Positions 47,361 to 59,600 of a stretch of DNA of 64,000 bases are shown here, piece after piece. Each line of letters starts with the position of its first letter. Within the stretch, counting starts at the first letter, position 1. Position numbers and translations under genes: made by a program. A model generated the notes under the pieces. The model had not been told where the DNA came from, did no database searches, and saw only the letters and a list, made by a program, of their open reading frames with translations. This stretch comes from Cladorrhinum sp. PSN259 (lineage: Eukaryota > Ascomycota > Sordariomycetes > Sordariales > Podosporaceae): positions 780,501 through 844,500 of the forward strand of contig MU867067.1 in the NCBI GenBank assembly GCA_033725935.1. Direction: 5' to 3'.

Positions 47361-48365
47361 TCAAACAAGAACACTCCCATTCATGACCACAACCGCGGTG
47401 CCTCCCAAGAGTATCTCCTTCACGTCTTCTCCCTCGACCCTCGCCTCAACAACAATCTCGCTCCTCCTCCCCATCTCCACTCCCTGAAGGATTGCAAAGC
47501 TCGCCCCCTTGTCTGCCTTCTCAGTCAAACTCAGATAACTGGCCAGCGTACACGCCGCACTCCCCGTAGCCGGGTCCTCAAAGCCCAGCTCAGTCATGCG
47601 CGTCTGCATCGTCCACTTCTGCTTCCCTTGCCCATCCGTAACCGTATCCTCAGTCAAGACATAATAATACCTTGCCACAAACCCAGCATCCCACTCCCCT
47701 CGATCTTGCAAGACCCCCGACGGTAATTTCTCAAAGTACAGCCTATTCGCCGTAGTGATTTTGGCCAAGTGGCTCAGACTGGGCAGCTGGACCAGAACAA
47801 ACGTCATGCCCTTGACAATACTGACCACGGGTGCTGCCAGCTCCGCAGCCCTAATGTCATCATCTTGAGAAAGTCCGTTTTGTATCACAGCCGCGATGCC
47901 TTGATTCCCAGAATGCTTGTCCAACACCCCGCCCATAGTCTGCGAATGAATCTTTACGGCGTGAGGAATCTGTGCCCTCACCACACCACCCTCGACGCCA
48001 CCTTGAGGATTAATAGCGATGGGTCCGGCCTTGGTGATGAGGTGAGTGACATGCTTGAGACCAAAGTGGTTCAAAACCAAGTAGGCGGAACCGATGGTTG
48101 GATGTCCGGCAAAGGGGAGTTCGGACTCGATGGTGAAGATGTCGATCTCCCGAGTGGTGGAGCTGGGATCCTCAGGGATGTGCAGGAAGACGGTCTCGGA
48201 GAGGTTGAATTCGCGGGCGATGCGTTGCTTGGTTTCTTGGGGAAGGAGGGGACGCTGCGACGCGGGGATGAGGACTACAGCCAGGGGGTTGCCTTTGAAG
48301 CGGGAGGTGGTGAACACGTCGACTGTGAAAAAGTCGAGTGTTAGGGGGGAGTCGGAAGAGGCCAT
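47361..48365 (-). CDS. PhzF-family isomerase/epimerase-like protein
   Basis: A single exon of 334 aa, start ATG at 48365. The PhzF fold comprises two similar lobes with the active site between them. The catalytic Glu lies in NLSETVFL (Glu57). ELPFAGHPT (82-90) and FEDPATGSA (about 270-278) are the other signature segments, and all are intact. The N-terminal DFFTVDVFTTSRFKGNPLAVV is also typical. PhzF itself isomerises a phenazine precursor, but fungal members usually occur alone and their substrates are unknown. No phenazine or other biosynthetic genes are nearby, so a general metabolic or housekeeping-metabolite role is more likely. Confidence 0.9.
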   Translation of the reverse strand: MASSDSPLTLDFFTVDVFTTSRFKGNPLAVVLIPASQRPLLPQETKQRIAREFNLSETVFLHIPEDPSSTTREIDIFTIESELPFAGHPTIGSAYLVLNHFGLKHVTHLITKAGPIAINPQGGVEGGVVRAQIPHAVKIHSQTMGGVLDKHSGNQGIAAVIQNGLSQDDDIRAAELAAPVVSIVKGMTFVLVQLPSLSHLAKITTANRLYFEKLPSGVLQDRGEWDAGFVARYYYVLTEDTVTDGQGKQKWTMQTRMTELGFEDPATGSAACTLASYLSLTEKADKGASFAILQGVEMGRRSEIVVEARVEGEDVKEILLGGTAVVVMNGSVLV

Positions 48366-49258
48366 TTTTGGTGTGTCTGGTCAGAATGTGTAGATGAGGG
48401 GTGATAGGTGAGTCGAGGTTGAGACGAGGGGGGAAGTTGTTGTCGTCATTTATCCATGGCTTTCATGTTCACATTTGAGTCACTGCATGGTGGGGTCACC
48501 GAGTATGATTTATCGTGGAGGGCGCAATTGACACTTTGGACACCACGTAATTACTGTTAATGTTCTTCCATCTGACAAATCAGTTCCAAGCATGATGCCG
48601 ACGATAACCTGCAGTAACACTGGATTTGCAGTGGAGTGTCAAGGAGTTATTCATTTTGCAAGAAATGGATAAGATGAGAATTTAATGGTCGCAATTAGTA
48701 ATACATACAGTTAGACACTGTTGGCTCAAAAGAGTCGAGAAGGAGAAATTATTCCGAGTGAGGAAGTTGAGGAACACTTTGGAGATGCAGTGAGAACCTG
48801 ATCAATTGCCTAGAAATTGGTTGCACTTGCTCCAGAGTCCGGGCAGACAAGCATTCCAGATCATCAGGGATCTTCAGGCACACCAGAGGCTCCACCAACA
48901 GCTCTCGGCCAATGGAAAATGTTGAAGCTCTCCCCACCTTGCGGGCACTGGGCTGTTTACCAAACTGTTTACTCGGTACCTGTGCCCCGCCAAAACAACC
49001 GCTGCTGCAGGCATTTACTAGAAATGGAGCACGGAATTCCAACTTGCAACCTTTAACTTTCTGCTTCGTCGTTTTGCCGTCGCGTATCAACTTGCTTCTA
49101 TTTCCGAAAACTACCACTCTAATCTTTCGCATTCGCACATTTCTCACCTGAGCGCGTGCGCCTCCATGCCAGATCTAGTCGCTCTGTAAAATCCCAATTC
49201 GTAATCGTCCTCTTCTTTCACATGCCTCGACTTTCTCGATCCCCTTGTCGCAGCAACA
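48366..49258. other. divergent intergenic region with upstream ORFs
   Basis: Shared upstream region of the PhzF gene (minus) and the 765-aa gene (plus). Just before the latter are a 7-codon ORF (49166-49189) and an ATG at 49222 whose frame overlaps the main start. A GTAATC...CGCAG pair (about 49201-49253) could be a 5'-UTR intron that removes the second one. Confidence 0.45.
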
Positions 49259-51556
49259 ATGCCTCGACAGGCGACCTTCTCGGTCGTTCCCGAGGTCCTC
49301 GCACCTCAGACAGGTGCTGCCCCGCAGCGCCCGATGACTTCTAAGCAAGCGCAAAAGCTGTATCGAGAGAAAACTCGACAGCCGAAAATGACCAAGCAAG
49401 AGATGAGGCGCTGGGAGCTTGCGGAACAGGAGCGCATTCGGAAGGAGCTCGAGAAGGAGAAGCAATTGAATCGAGCCCGGTTTCTGCGGGAGAAGAAGAA
49501 GGAGAAAGAGAAGGAGAAGATGCAGACCAAAAAGAAGTCGGGGCAACCTGTTGCGCCGCCTCGTCCGAGTCAACCGATGATTACCATGTTTACTAGGAAG
49601 AAAGTGGCCGAGCAAAAGAAAGAAATCCTTTCGCCTCCCCGAGAGCCCGAACTAGAGAAGATGGAGGAAGAAGAGAGCGCCGTCGACCACGAAACCGAGG
49701 ACCATAACTTGCGCCGCGAGGAATTGGTACTGCGCCAGGACGAGGGATTGCCCATCTCTGGTACCCGTGTTGTATCAGCGAAGAAGGCCAGCCAACCGGC
49801 GGATCAACAAGTCGACGAGCGCTCGGGAATTTTAGAGTCTGTGCTCCAAGTCTCTGTGGACCAACAAGCTAGCAAAGACAGCGGCTTTTCGGAATCTCTT
49901 CCTCAGCCAATACCGGGACGAGGAGTCGATTCCCAGGAAATTGAAGACGACGAGTCTTTAACCCCCCTTCAGCGAATCGCGTTGGCGAGAAGGAGAGCAC
50001 TAGAGGCGGAGCGACAGGAGCAGGAGCGCGCAGAGTTGACAAAGGCTGCTTTGCCGGATCCTGCACCGGAGGACAACATAGGGCACCATATGAGCGAAGT
50101 CGCGGCCTCTCCTGAACAATCAATGAAGGCGAGCAAAGCTCGGTCCCCAATGAGTGAGGAAGAGGCTTCACTGCCTCCTCTCCAGAGAATCGCATTGATG
50201 AGGAGGTTGGGACGACACATCGAGCCACAAGCGGGACAACAACAACTACAGGGGCGTCAGGAGCCTGGGCTAGAGAGACCGGTGGATCATCAACTGAGCG
50301 AAGTTCCAGCATCTCCTGAACAACCGGTGACAAAGAGAAGAGTTGATTCTCAGGTAATTCGAGACGAGGCATCGACAGCCCCTCTTCAGCAACCTCCATC
50401 TTTAAGAGAAAGAAAACAGCAAGATTCGCAGCAGAACGGTCAACAAGTGGGACAGCAGGCGCGCGAGCTCGTGGGCTCGTCATGTTCGTCTTTCCAAGCG
50501 TCTGGGACGGCGAGACCTACCGAGTCTCGAGCTTTGGGGATCAGTGGATTGAAAGATTCTACAAGTCGACTTGGAGCGGAACTGAACGCTGAGAAGAAAA
50601 TGGAGAAGGAACCGCTAAAGGAAGATAAAGGGTGTTGGAATCAAAACAAGAAAATCTCATCCCATATCCATCATCCAGTGTCAAGATTGCCAGAGAGCGA
50701 CAAAGAAAACAAGCGACCAATTCCTTCGACACAAGCATTTAACCTCGAAGCCGAAGAGATTGACTGGGATTGTATCATGACAGGAGTGGAAAAGACGGGG
50801 AACAATATTTTGCGACCAAAGCCGCCTACTCCCCGAAGACCGACGCAAGTCACTCCGCGGCCTGTTCAAGCCCCTCCAAAACGGCCCCTTGAGCCTACTC
50901 GTTCCTCCGCTTCACGGCCTCCAGTAAATATTCGGCCACCCCCAAATACACGACCTCCTGTCGACCAGAAAAGAGTCAGCAATGGCGTGCAGAAACCGAA
51001 ATATCTACCACCGCATTTGCGGGCACAGCCATCCCGTCCGCCGGCTCCCACCCCTGAACCGAAGGCGCAGCGCCAGACGCGGCCGTCTCCTGAACAAGCT
51101 CCTCTAACAAGCACACAGCTGTTCCTGCTCAGCAATTTTGACCAAGTATTTCCATCGTTTTCTCAGGAAGCCAGGGAGCTGGAGCTGCCAGTCACCAAAG
51201 CCCCGAAGCCGCCAACCTTCAAGCGTCCGCCAGCCCCCGCGTTCCTCAAGCCCGCTCTACCATCAAAGGTGATGAAGCCCCCTCCTCAGAATGCGCGCTA
51301 TGCCCCAAGCAAAGCCGCGTCCGCACCCGTTCCCAACAAGCCGATGAAGGCGGCGCCGAGCATTGATATTCCGTTTCTGTCTACTCAGGATCTCGTGATG
51401 TCTACGCAGGATTTGCAGGAAATCAAGGTGCCGGCAGGGACTCCTTTACGGAGTGGACCGCCAGTTTTCCTCAAGCCTAAATCGGAGACGCCTTCTCTGA
51501 GCCAAACGGGGCGTTCCGTTGCGCCGGGGCGGCAGTTTCTACCGAAGCGGCGCTGA
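49259..51556 (+). CDS. conserved fungal protein, coiled-coil N-terminus, disordered
   Basis: A single exon of 765 aa. The N-terminus (MPRQATFSVVPEV ... MTSKQAQKLYREKTRQPKM) is, as I recall, well conserved in filamentous fungi, but I know no function. A charged Lys/Glu/Arg helix follows (about 45-92). The middle contains two or three degenerate copies of a unit near 70 aa: VDSQxIxDExSxxPLQ, then IALARRR/IALMRRL, then SEVxASPEQ. Later come Pro-rich basic segments, an EEIDWDCIM motif (about residue 500), and PPHLRAQP. The C-terminus has a short repeat, STQDLVMSTQDLQEI, possibly a docking or phosphorylation motif, and ends in KRR. Probably nuclear by composition (inference). No enzyme motif. Confidence 0.85.
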   Translation: MPRQATFSVVPEVLAPQTGAAPQRPMTSKQAQKLYREKTRQPKMTKQEMRRWELAEQERIRKELEKEKQLNRARFLREKKKEKEKEKMQTKKKSGQPVAPPRPSQPMITMFTRKKVAEQKKEILSPPREPELEKMEEEESAVDHETEDHNLRREELVLRQDEGLPISGTRVVSAKKASQPADQQVDERSGILESVLQVSVDQQASKDSGFSESLPQPIPGRGVDSQEIEDDESLTPLQRIALARRRALEAERQEQERAELTKAALPDPAPEDNIGHHMSEVAASPEQSMKASKARSPMSEEEASLPPLQRIALMRRLGRHIEPQAGQQQLQGRQEPGLERPVDHQLSEVPASPEQPVTKRRVDSQVIRDEASTAPLQQPPSLRERKQQDSQQNGQQVGQQARELVGSSCSSFQASGTARPTESRALGISGLKDSTSRLGAELNAEKKMEKEPLKEDKGCWNQNKKISSHIHHPVSRLPESDKENKRPIPSTQAFNLEAEEIDWDCIMTGVEKTGNNILRPKPPTPRRPTQVTPRPVQAPPKRPLEPTRSSASRPPVNIRPPPNTRPPVDQKRVSNGVQKPKYLPPHLRAQPSRPPAPTPEPKAQRQTRPSPEQAPLTSTQLFLLSNFDQVFPSFSQEARELELPVTKAPKPPTFKRPPAPAFLKPALPSKVMKPPPQNARYAPSKAASAPVPNKPMKAAPSIDIPFLSTQDLVMSTQDLQEIKVPAGTPLRSGPPVFLKPKSETPSLSQTGRSVAPGRQFLPKRR

Positions 51557-53106
51557 AGGAGTTGATGGCCAGGTGAAGAGGACGATTGCAGTCCAAAATC
51601 ATGGGACTTGTATTGTTGACACAAGGCATGTGAGTGGTTACTGTGAGCTACAAGTATTGTGGCTGGTGGGTGGTGCATTTCCTTTTTCTTCTTTTTTTCT
51701 CTTTGCTTTGGTTACGGATACATGTTTACGATTATGATACCCACGGGAGAAGAAGAGCATGCTGGATAGGAGCATTTTGTTGCATACTGAGGAAGGGAAC
51801 AAAATGCATTAGTCGGGCGAGACTGCGACATACAGCGACGGGGAGGAGTTTAATTGTTTTTAGAAATGCGTTGTTAATAATGTGCAAGTAGAGTATATCA
51901 TCACATGGTGCGCTGTATGTTGTGTGAGTTGTTTGTGTGGTTGTGTGACATTCTTACTCGACCGCCCTGTCCGTGTCGAGTAGTGAGTGTTTGCTAATGA
52001 GGCGAGCCACTCGAAAAAGAACACAAGTCATCACAATCAGCCAGCGGCGGGGGTGGTGAAAGGGGGGGAGAGAGAGAAGGACTCGGTTGGGGTTTTATCC
52101 TTCCTTTGTTTAAATTATATTTTCTTGGATGCCCGAATGGATGCGATTGGGCAAAAGATGGGGTTTCTTCTCACTAGGGAATATGCAAAAAGCCGACCGA
52201 CGCAGCAGCAGGCAGGAAAGAGGCACACAGACATCCACACCCCCTGTAGGGCTTTTTTTTCTGGGTGAGGCGAGAGAAGGAACGAGTGAGCGAGTGAGCA
52301 TGAGCCAGCTGTTTATGGGGACCCGGAAGGGGAGGGCGAGCGAAAATGACTGGTTGGCTGGGAATTTGTTTCTGATGGCCTGGGCGTGTGAAAAGCCGAA
52401 TGACTGTTCGTGGTCACGGCACCATCAGCCCCAATACCTCCCAAAGGTCAGTGGCCAGTTTTTTAGGTCCTCAGCAGCGCGTTGTCCGGTTGTCGGTTGT
52501 TGTGGTTGCTGTTCCAGGTTTATCGTTTGGGTGGGAGGCCTGCTGCGTTCCTTCCTTCCGAGTACTTGCCGTAATACTCCCTCCCGGCATCCCCGTTACG
52601 TCGTTGCCAACACTCTTATCTGACTAACTTTCCAGTTTCCAAGGTTACCTTCGAGAGCAGTTGTTAATGACATGATGAATTAAGAAATAACAAGAACAAG
52701 GTTAAAGCCAGTGCAGTGCGACAAAAAGGACTTAAAAAAAATACTTGGTGGTGTGTTTCTGCGTTGCATAAATAAATCGTCGCTTTAATACCACTCTGGG
52801 CACACCCGACACCACACCCAACCACAATACCCCCACATTCGTCCGCCCATTTTACCCCCTGACACTCAGACGCAAGTCTCCAGATTCAGCTGTGTCTTGC
52901 AAGTAAGAAACCACCCCGCCCCTGCATTTTGGGTTCCCCCCCTCCCCTTCCCATCTCGGCGTGTCGGGTCTGGCGGCGCGGCACCGGCAACACGCAGGCG
53001 CAGCTTCGAGTTCCAAGTTGTAAACTTGTTCTTTCTTCCCTTTCCTCCCATCTTACTGTATTTTTTTTTTCACACGACGAATAAACACACCGACGACAAG
53101 AAAGAA
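51557..53106. other. intergenic region and leader of the caspase-like gene
   Basis: No supported gene. Open frames around 52130-52620 lack motifs. Sequence from about 52770 to 53106 is C/A-rich with a T10 run and looks like a promoter and 5' UTR. Confidence 0.45.
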
Positions 53107-55545
53107 ATGTCCCCCTTCGACCTCCGCCATCCCTTCGCGACGACGACGACGAAGACGACGATCGGCGGAGGCCATCACACCCACCACCACCTTCCCCCTC
53201 TCCCTCCACCTCCACCACCAGGCCCAGGCGGTGGTCCAGGGTTCATCGATTACCCCGCCACAGCCGCTGCCCTCAACCTCAGCCTAAGTCTAGCTGCTGC
53301 ATCCCCACCTGCACATACGCATTTGCAGCACTGGGAGCCCGGACCGCCCGCGACGGGGTTTAATCCGCGGGAACATCATGAAAGGAATCAGGATAGGTAC
53401 TCGCCTCCTCCTCACCTGGGTACTCGAAAATCGGTTGGAGGAGGAGGGACCAGAAGGTCTATAGCAGGTGGGGCAGGGCGGCCGCCGCCTGCTACTGTTG
53501 TTGGGAATAGTGGCGGGTATGTTGTTGAGAGCGCGCCCAGGGTTTCGAGGAGGGAGCGGGAGAGACGGGGGGAGAGGGAAAGTTACAGGGAAAGAGAAAG
53601 AGACAGGGAAAGAGATAGAGATAATAGGGAGAGGGACAGGGACGTATTCTTTCGAGAGAATAATTTGAAGCAGAGGCTGGAGAGGAAACCTTCTGCGAGC
53701 GGGGGGATGAGTGGGATTGGGGCCGGGTACAGTAGGACTTCACATCGCCAACAGCAGCATGCGCATACGAGTTCCTCTTCGCACCATCGAGCGAGGTCGC
53801 TTTCTTTGTCGAGAACCACGACGTCTTCTTCTCCCGATTTGGCAAGGTTCAGGTCTATGGGGTTGGAAGAGATGGTGTGTTATGAGAGCGACGAGGGGGA
53901 TGAAGGGTATGACGAGGGTGATGGGGCAGACACTGCCGGGAGACAGCATCATAGGCCGAGGAGGAGAGCCGGCGCCGGCGCCGCCGCCGCGTACGGGAAC
54001 GGGAATGCCAGTGGTGGTGGCGTGGCCAAGTATTATGCGCAACATGAGAGGTTGAGCATGTCTAGTCCTCGTGTTACGCTCGGAGGGGCTGGGTGGCCTG
54101 TGGAGATGGCTACACCTGTTTTGTGTAGACCTGGAAGTCAGAGCCCGGAGTCGAGGGGGGAGAGGATCAAGTATTTGGGTGGAAGTGGTCAGGGAAGTGT
54201 GTACAATGCTTTTGATTCGGGGAACGAGAATGGGTTGAGGATGGGGTTGCAGAGGCTTCATGGGCTCGATGCGGTTTCCGGTGTTGGGGTGAACAAGTTG
54301 CCGAATCCGAGAGTGCCTAGTGCTAGGAGGAGCGGGAGCTTTGAGACTGTGAGGGGGGGTGCTGCTACTGAGGTTGGGAGGAAGACGCGCAGGAGTAGTC
54401 CTGGGAAGAGAGCGAATTCGTAAGTGCTTTTCGGTCTCTTGCGGAAGGGGGGTTTGAGGAGGGAGGGCTCATGATGATTCTAACCAAATAAAACAGGAAA
54501 TTCCGCCCCCAGTACAAGGAAGTCCGTGTCTTAATCATCACCTGGTCGTTCCACGATCTCAGGGCAGAAGATTACACCGCACCCCCCGCAGCAGATTACG
54601 TCTCCCTTGAAGACGAAACCAAACGCCTCAAAGAGACGCTGGGAAGCTACGGCTACAAGATCTCCGAGTTCGACATCCCCATGGACCACTCGGTGGAAAA
54701 GACCAAAGCGAAGCTGAAGGAGTTTTGTCGCTATGCGAACGAAGATACCTTGCTCATGGTTTACTACCACGGCCACGGATCGATGGATGAAGAGAACGAG
54801 CTTGTGTTCAGTAGCCATGACCACCCGGACAATGCCGAGTGGTCTCAAGCTGCTGCTGCGGAGCTGTATGCTGCTCTATTCCCGGACGAGGCTTGTCCGA
54901 ACGTGAACGGGAGTCATGGAAGGAAGTCAAAGATTAAGGAGTTGAAGAAGAAGTAGTACGTCTTGCCCCTTTGCCTCTCTTTTGGTTGACTACTAACCTG
55001 GAAACAGTGAGCGCTACCGCCCCGTCTCCTCGATCCGCTGGGACACGATCCGGGAACCCCTCCTCTCTGCCCCCTGCGACGTCCTGTTTATCCTCGACTG
55101 CTGCGCAGCAGGTGGAGCCAACCTCCGCCACGTAGACTGGCAGCCTCCCTCGGGAACCCAATTTACCAAGCACCTCTTTGCCGCGTGCGGCTTCGAGTCT
55201 TCTACCTCGGACGATATGACGGCTGCCATGTGCGAAGTGCTGGATCAATGGGTACACGAGGGAGCTTCAACCGGCACTACCGTTAATGGGATTGTGGGGA
55301 TTGGAGGAGGACTGAGCCAGGGTCCGGCTCCGGGTTCCGGCGTGTTGACTACTAAGAGGTTGCACCAGTTGATGGAGGATAGGTTGCAGAAGAGGGTTGT
55401 TGGGAGCCAGCCGATCTTTAAGCAGCTGCTGCCTCACGACCCTGAGCAGTATATCACGCTGCCGAATTTGAGGGATAGGGAGATGATTAGAGAGAGGAGG
55501 GGGAGTAGGAGCGGGACGAGTGTGAGGGGGTATGTGCTGACTTAG
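53107..55545 (+). CDS. caspase-fold (peptidase C14-like) protein with long disordered N-terminus
   Basis: Three exons, 53107-54419, 54497-54955 and 55008-55545, encode 769 aa; the introns are 77 and 52 nt. Residues 1-437 are low complexity: His/Pro runs, an Arg/Glu/Asp repeat (about 145-175), Ser and Gly tracts. The caspase-like domain occupies about 438-769. It shows VRVLIITWSFHDL (first strand), YYHGHGSMDEE with the probable catalytic His531, and CDVLFILDCCAAGGA with the probable catalytic Cys623. The exon junctions fall at the domain start and before the Cys-containing strand. The DCC context differs from the DSCHSG of classical metacaspases, so this is another C14-type lineage. Whether it cleaves after Arg/Lys or is active at all cannot be told. 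No NACHT, HET or WD domain is fused. Confidence 0.88.
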
Positions 55546-56621
55546 AGATTTTTCATTGTGGCTTGGGTCCCAGCTCGTCCCAACAGATCAGGAAATCTTT
55601 TGGCTCGCTGTTGGAGATGAGAAATGTCGGCATTTTAAACACTCAAGTTGGAATAAAGCGTTGATCTGACGATGAGCGATTTTCGGTGTTGATGAGGTTC
55701 TTTTGGCGTTCTTTTGGCGTTCTTTTGTTTAGGTTGGCATGGAATGAGCGCCGGCGCATGGGAGCGTTTCGGGGGATTTTTTAGTGCCTTTGGAGATCGG
55801 GAAAGGAACAATCTTGTATATGATTGACTCGGATGGCTTGGGTTGTATCATTACCTTCTTTTTCTGACATGTATCAATTATCTTCTTGGTTCCAAGGTTT
55901 GTTATACTTTTCGGCACAGATTGTCAAATGGTTTGGGGATATACAGTAGAAGAAGAAGAATAACAACAACAACAGAAGCAGCAATGGAATTGGACTCTTT
56001 TTTTACTTCTCGATCTCTCAACTCATGGCACTGACATCTGTGACAGGGACAAGCTTAAGACCTAACATTCTTAGACCTCCACATCCATCAAAGTTGTGGC
56101 TGGCCCCCAAAATGGCGGGACTTTGGGTCCCGGACATAAAGTCAACTACTCGACACGGCACTTGGGGTGCTTCTGCCCCCTTTCTTCTTTGCGGGGAGAG
56201 AGGATGAGCCTGTAAGATCCCATGAATTTCTCCCCATTTGTAAGTAGTTGCTGTTTGTTGAGGAGGACGGGCATCTCGTCCAGGTCTGGACAGGATACCT
56301 TTCTCTCTGTTCATGACTTCTGTTTTGATGATTTGATGTCGTCAGCTTCGTGTCACGGAGTCATGATCAATCATCCAAAGAACGCTTAACGATTACCCAT
56401 CCACGACAAATCACTCAAGCTCTTGCCATTGAGAGCCAAACAAAGGTACGGGGCGTAAGGTTAAAACACCAGAACTCACTCACTCAGGGTCTCCTCGACC
56501 ACCCATCCTCCCCTCTCTCGCCCCCCCCCCCCCCTCCCCCCCTCCGGAGCACCTGCCCATACTCTCTCTTTCCCTCAGACAACCCTTTGCCGCCGTCAAG
56601 CATAGCCAGGACAAGCATCGC
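55546..56621. other. intergenic region
   Basis: This holds a short 11-bp triplication (GTTCTTTTGGC, from 55697) downstream of the caspase-like gene and a C-rich run (14 C, T, 7 C-type, near 56520) about 100 bp upstream of the next ATG. No gene seen. Confidence 0.5.
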
Positions 56622-59600
56622 ATGGCAGCCAAGGACGACGACAAGCCCGGGACACAAGCAGACCCGGCTCTGCCTGTCACCAAGTCGGACAAGTCATTGG
56701 GCTCACATTGTAATGCCGGCGGCACTTCCTCGTCCTCAAGGGATCGCAGCCCGAGCCTGACCAATACCACATCACCATCCAATGGATATCCGGATTCGCC
56801 GACCTTGGGTACACCTAGAGCCACCACCGACGGTACCAACTCAGACGAAGGCAGGGAGAACTGGGAGGTTCTCGAAGTGGAGAGAGGACGACGATACGTA
56901 AGACTTGAAGGAAGGTATCATCCAGTCATGCCGTCGAATCAACAAGGAGGTAAGTCTGTTTGTGCCTTCGTCTTGATACCTAGATAGAGACTGATGATGG
57001 TGGATAGGGGGCGTTCTACTGCGACGTACCTCGAAAGTCTTTGGGGCACCAAGGGATCAGTATGAGACAGCCAACGGTGGTCTCGTTGATGGGACGAGCG
57101 TGCCACCAATACAGAGGCATGAGCCTCTGATCCTGAGAACAGGGAACAGTAGGGTGGAGGGGGAAACTACGACAACAAATGGCTCAAGCTTGAATGACAA
57201 CGCAAACAGTAGTCTGTATTTGGCAGGGAACCGAGATGGCCATCTACTTGTTGACAGCATCCCTAAGGCGTTCTCTCAAGACCCTATCCAGGCAGAGTCT
57301 CCAGCAGATACATCTCCTGAATCACGAGAGGACGGAGATGAAGAGGAGGGGGAGGATGAGGAGGATGACGACGACGATGATGATCATACCTATCATGTGC
57401 AACGGTATTCTTTTGTCAGGAGACCACCATCAAGATCAATGCTCGGCATGATGGAAACCATTACCGAGCGCTCTGAAGAGTCCGAGTCCATCAGGCAGGC
57501 GATCTCCTCGCCGAACTCACCGATACAAAACACACCGCCACAGTTAAACTATTGCAGAATCAAGCAATCCAGGGGAACAATTACCACCATGGGATGCCGT
57601 GATCCAGAGTCCAGAGAGTCTCTTGGTACCATGGACATGGCCAACGACGACCGCCTCAGCATGCAAGCATACATCCGACCCATGGACTTGATGGGAGTGA
57701 TGGAAACCGATCCACCCTTGACCAGTTCGCCAACTCTGCCGCCACAGCATATACAAGTACCACCCCGGAAGGTCCACGGAGAGCCCTCGATGGGAAGTAT
57801 TGCCAACGTCCCGGCAATGTCAACGAACCTCAGCATAGCCAATCTCAGCACTGTTGGGGAGAGATTAAAACAGGAGCCAATGCTGGCTCGAGGTGTTGCT
57901 GGCAAATCACCAATGGAACCTGATGGCTGTTTTCCAATGATTGATAGCCTCAAGCCATTTGCTCGATTTGAATCACGATCCAACTCAATGGCTTCAAGCA
58001 CGGATGATAAAGCCACTGCAAATGTCGACAGTTTGGCAAGCAGGTGGTACATACCTCCCAAATTCCCCGAAGAGAATGTTTTCCAGTTTCCCCGTGAATA
58101 TCCCAAGAAGGGAAAGGAGAGCGAGAGGCAAAAGGGGAAAGAAAAGGAGATCAGATCAACACCAAGTGTCACACTCAGCATTAGCGAGGATGGTCCACCG
58201 AGGATTGATATACCCATCTTGTCCGACAGGAAAAATCCCTCCAGGCACCGCAGGAGACAACGGTCCAACAGGCGATTACGATCACAGACCTCTTTTGACA
58301 GTATCGGGAGTGTGCTTGCTCGCATTCCGGAGCTAGATTTTGACTTTGGATGGTCAAACACAGACCTGGAAGAAAAAGGCAAAGGAGTAGAAGATGGCGA
58401 AAGGACAGATACCGAGGATGGCCTTTGTACACCAAACAGCAACATGGCCGTGGCACAAATCGTTGTCAGCCCATCAACAAAACAAGCCCAAATAACAACA
58501 GTAATACCGCCACAGCAGCAGCGGGTTTCGGTATCCGTTTTGCACAAGAGCATCCAGCAGTGGCACCAGCAGGAGGTCAGACTGACTCTGATTCTGCCAT
58601 ACATGGCTTGCATGACGTCCCTGAGGAAGAGATGCCCGTTCCTTCCAGATGAGACGAGAGCACACCTCGACAGGATACGGCGTCCGTTTTTGGATTTTGG
58701 CTTCGAGATTCACAGATACTGTATGGAACACGTTGAAGGGTACGACGTGTCGCATATACTAAAAAGGATCAAGAGGATCATAGAGGAACAAGAATCTGCA
58801 AAGACGACGGCGGCGTTCAGGGACAGCGGCATCAGCGGCATGGGTGGTCCAAAAGCATTGGAAGACTCGGAACAGCAGCGGCCTCTCTCTTTGCCGCCAC
58901 AACTCCAACTTCCTCCCATCAAGATTGACTCGAGCAGTGTTAACTTGTCGCCAATACTTTCTGAGGACGAACCAAGCCCCGTTCTCAGTCTGCCCAACGC
59001 TTTGGCCATTCAACACAACACACCTCCTCCAACTGAGGAAGAGCGTCAAGTACACAGAGAGGAGTCGTTAAGTTTGTTGCAGGGGGAGCCCAGCACTCCG
59101 TCACGCAGTCTGACTTCTTCTGGCTCGACAATAGCAGAAGAAGCAAGTCCAAGAGAAGGAACGACTTCAACTCCAGTCTTGATTCCACTGAACCTTTCCG
59201 ACTCGAGGCCTCTTTCTGAAGAACAAGAAGAAGGCCTCGCCAACGCTATCAAAGATGTGGTTTCCAACTTGTCTGACCTGCTGGACTTTGTGACGAAACT
59301 CAAAGACACGGCCGAGAACGCCATCCCACCGGATGAAAGAAACAAGCACCTGCGATTCTACGACCCGGCTCTCAAATTCTCTCAGAAACATCATCGACAG
59401 CTCACTCGCGAGCTGATCCCCCGAGTACCAGACAGAATTAACTTTATTACAAGTCTACTGTCCGAACGAGTCATGCAAGCCAAAACAATCGTCAGCGAAC
59501 AGTCTCCAAGGCCAGACTGTTCAAATATTCCCGGGAGCGCATCATGGTCAAAAGAAATTGTCAAAAACGAAGTAATGACGGGGGCTCTAAATGTATCCTC

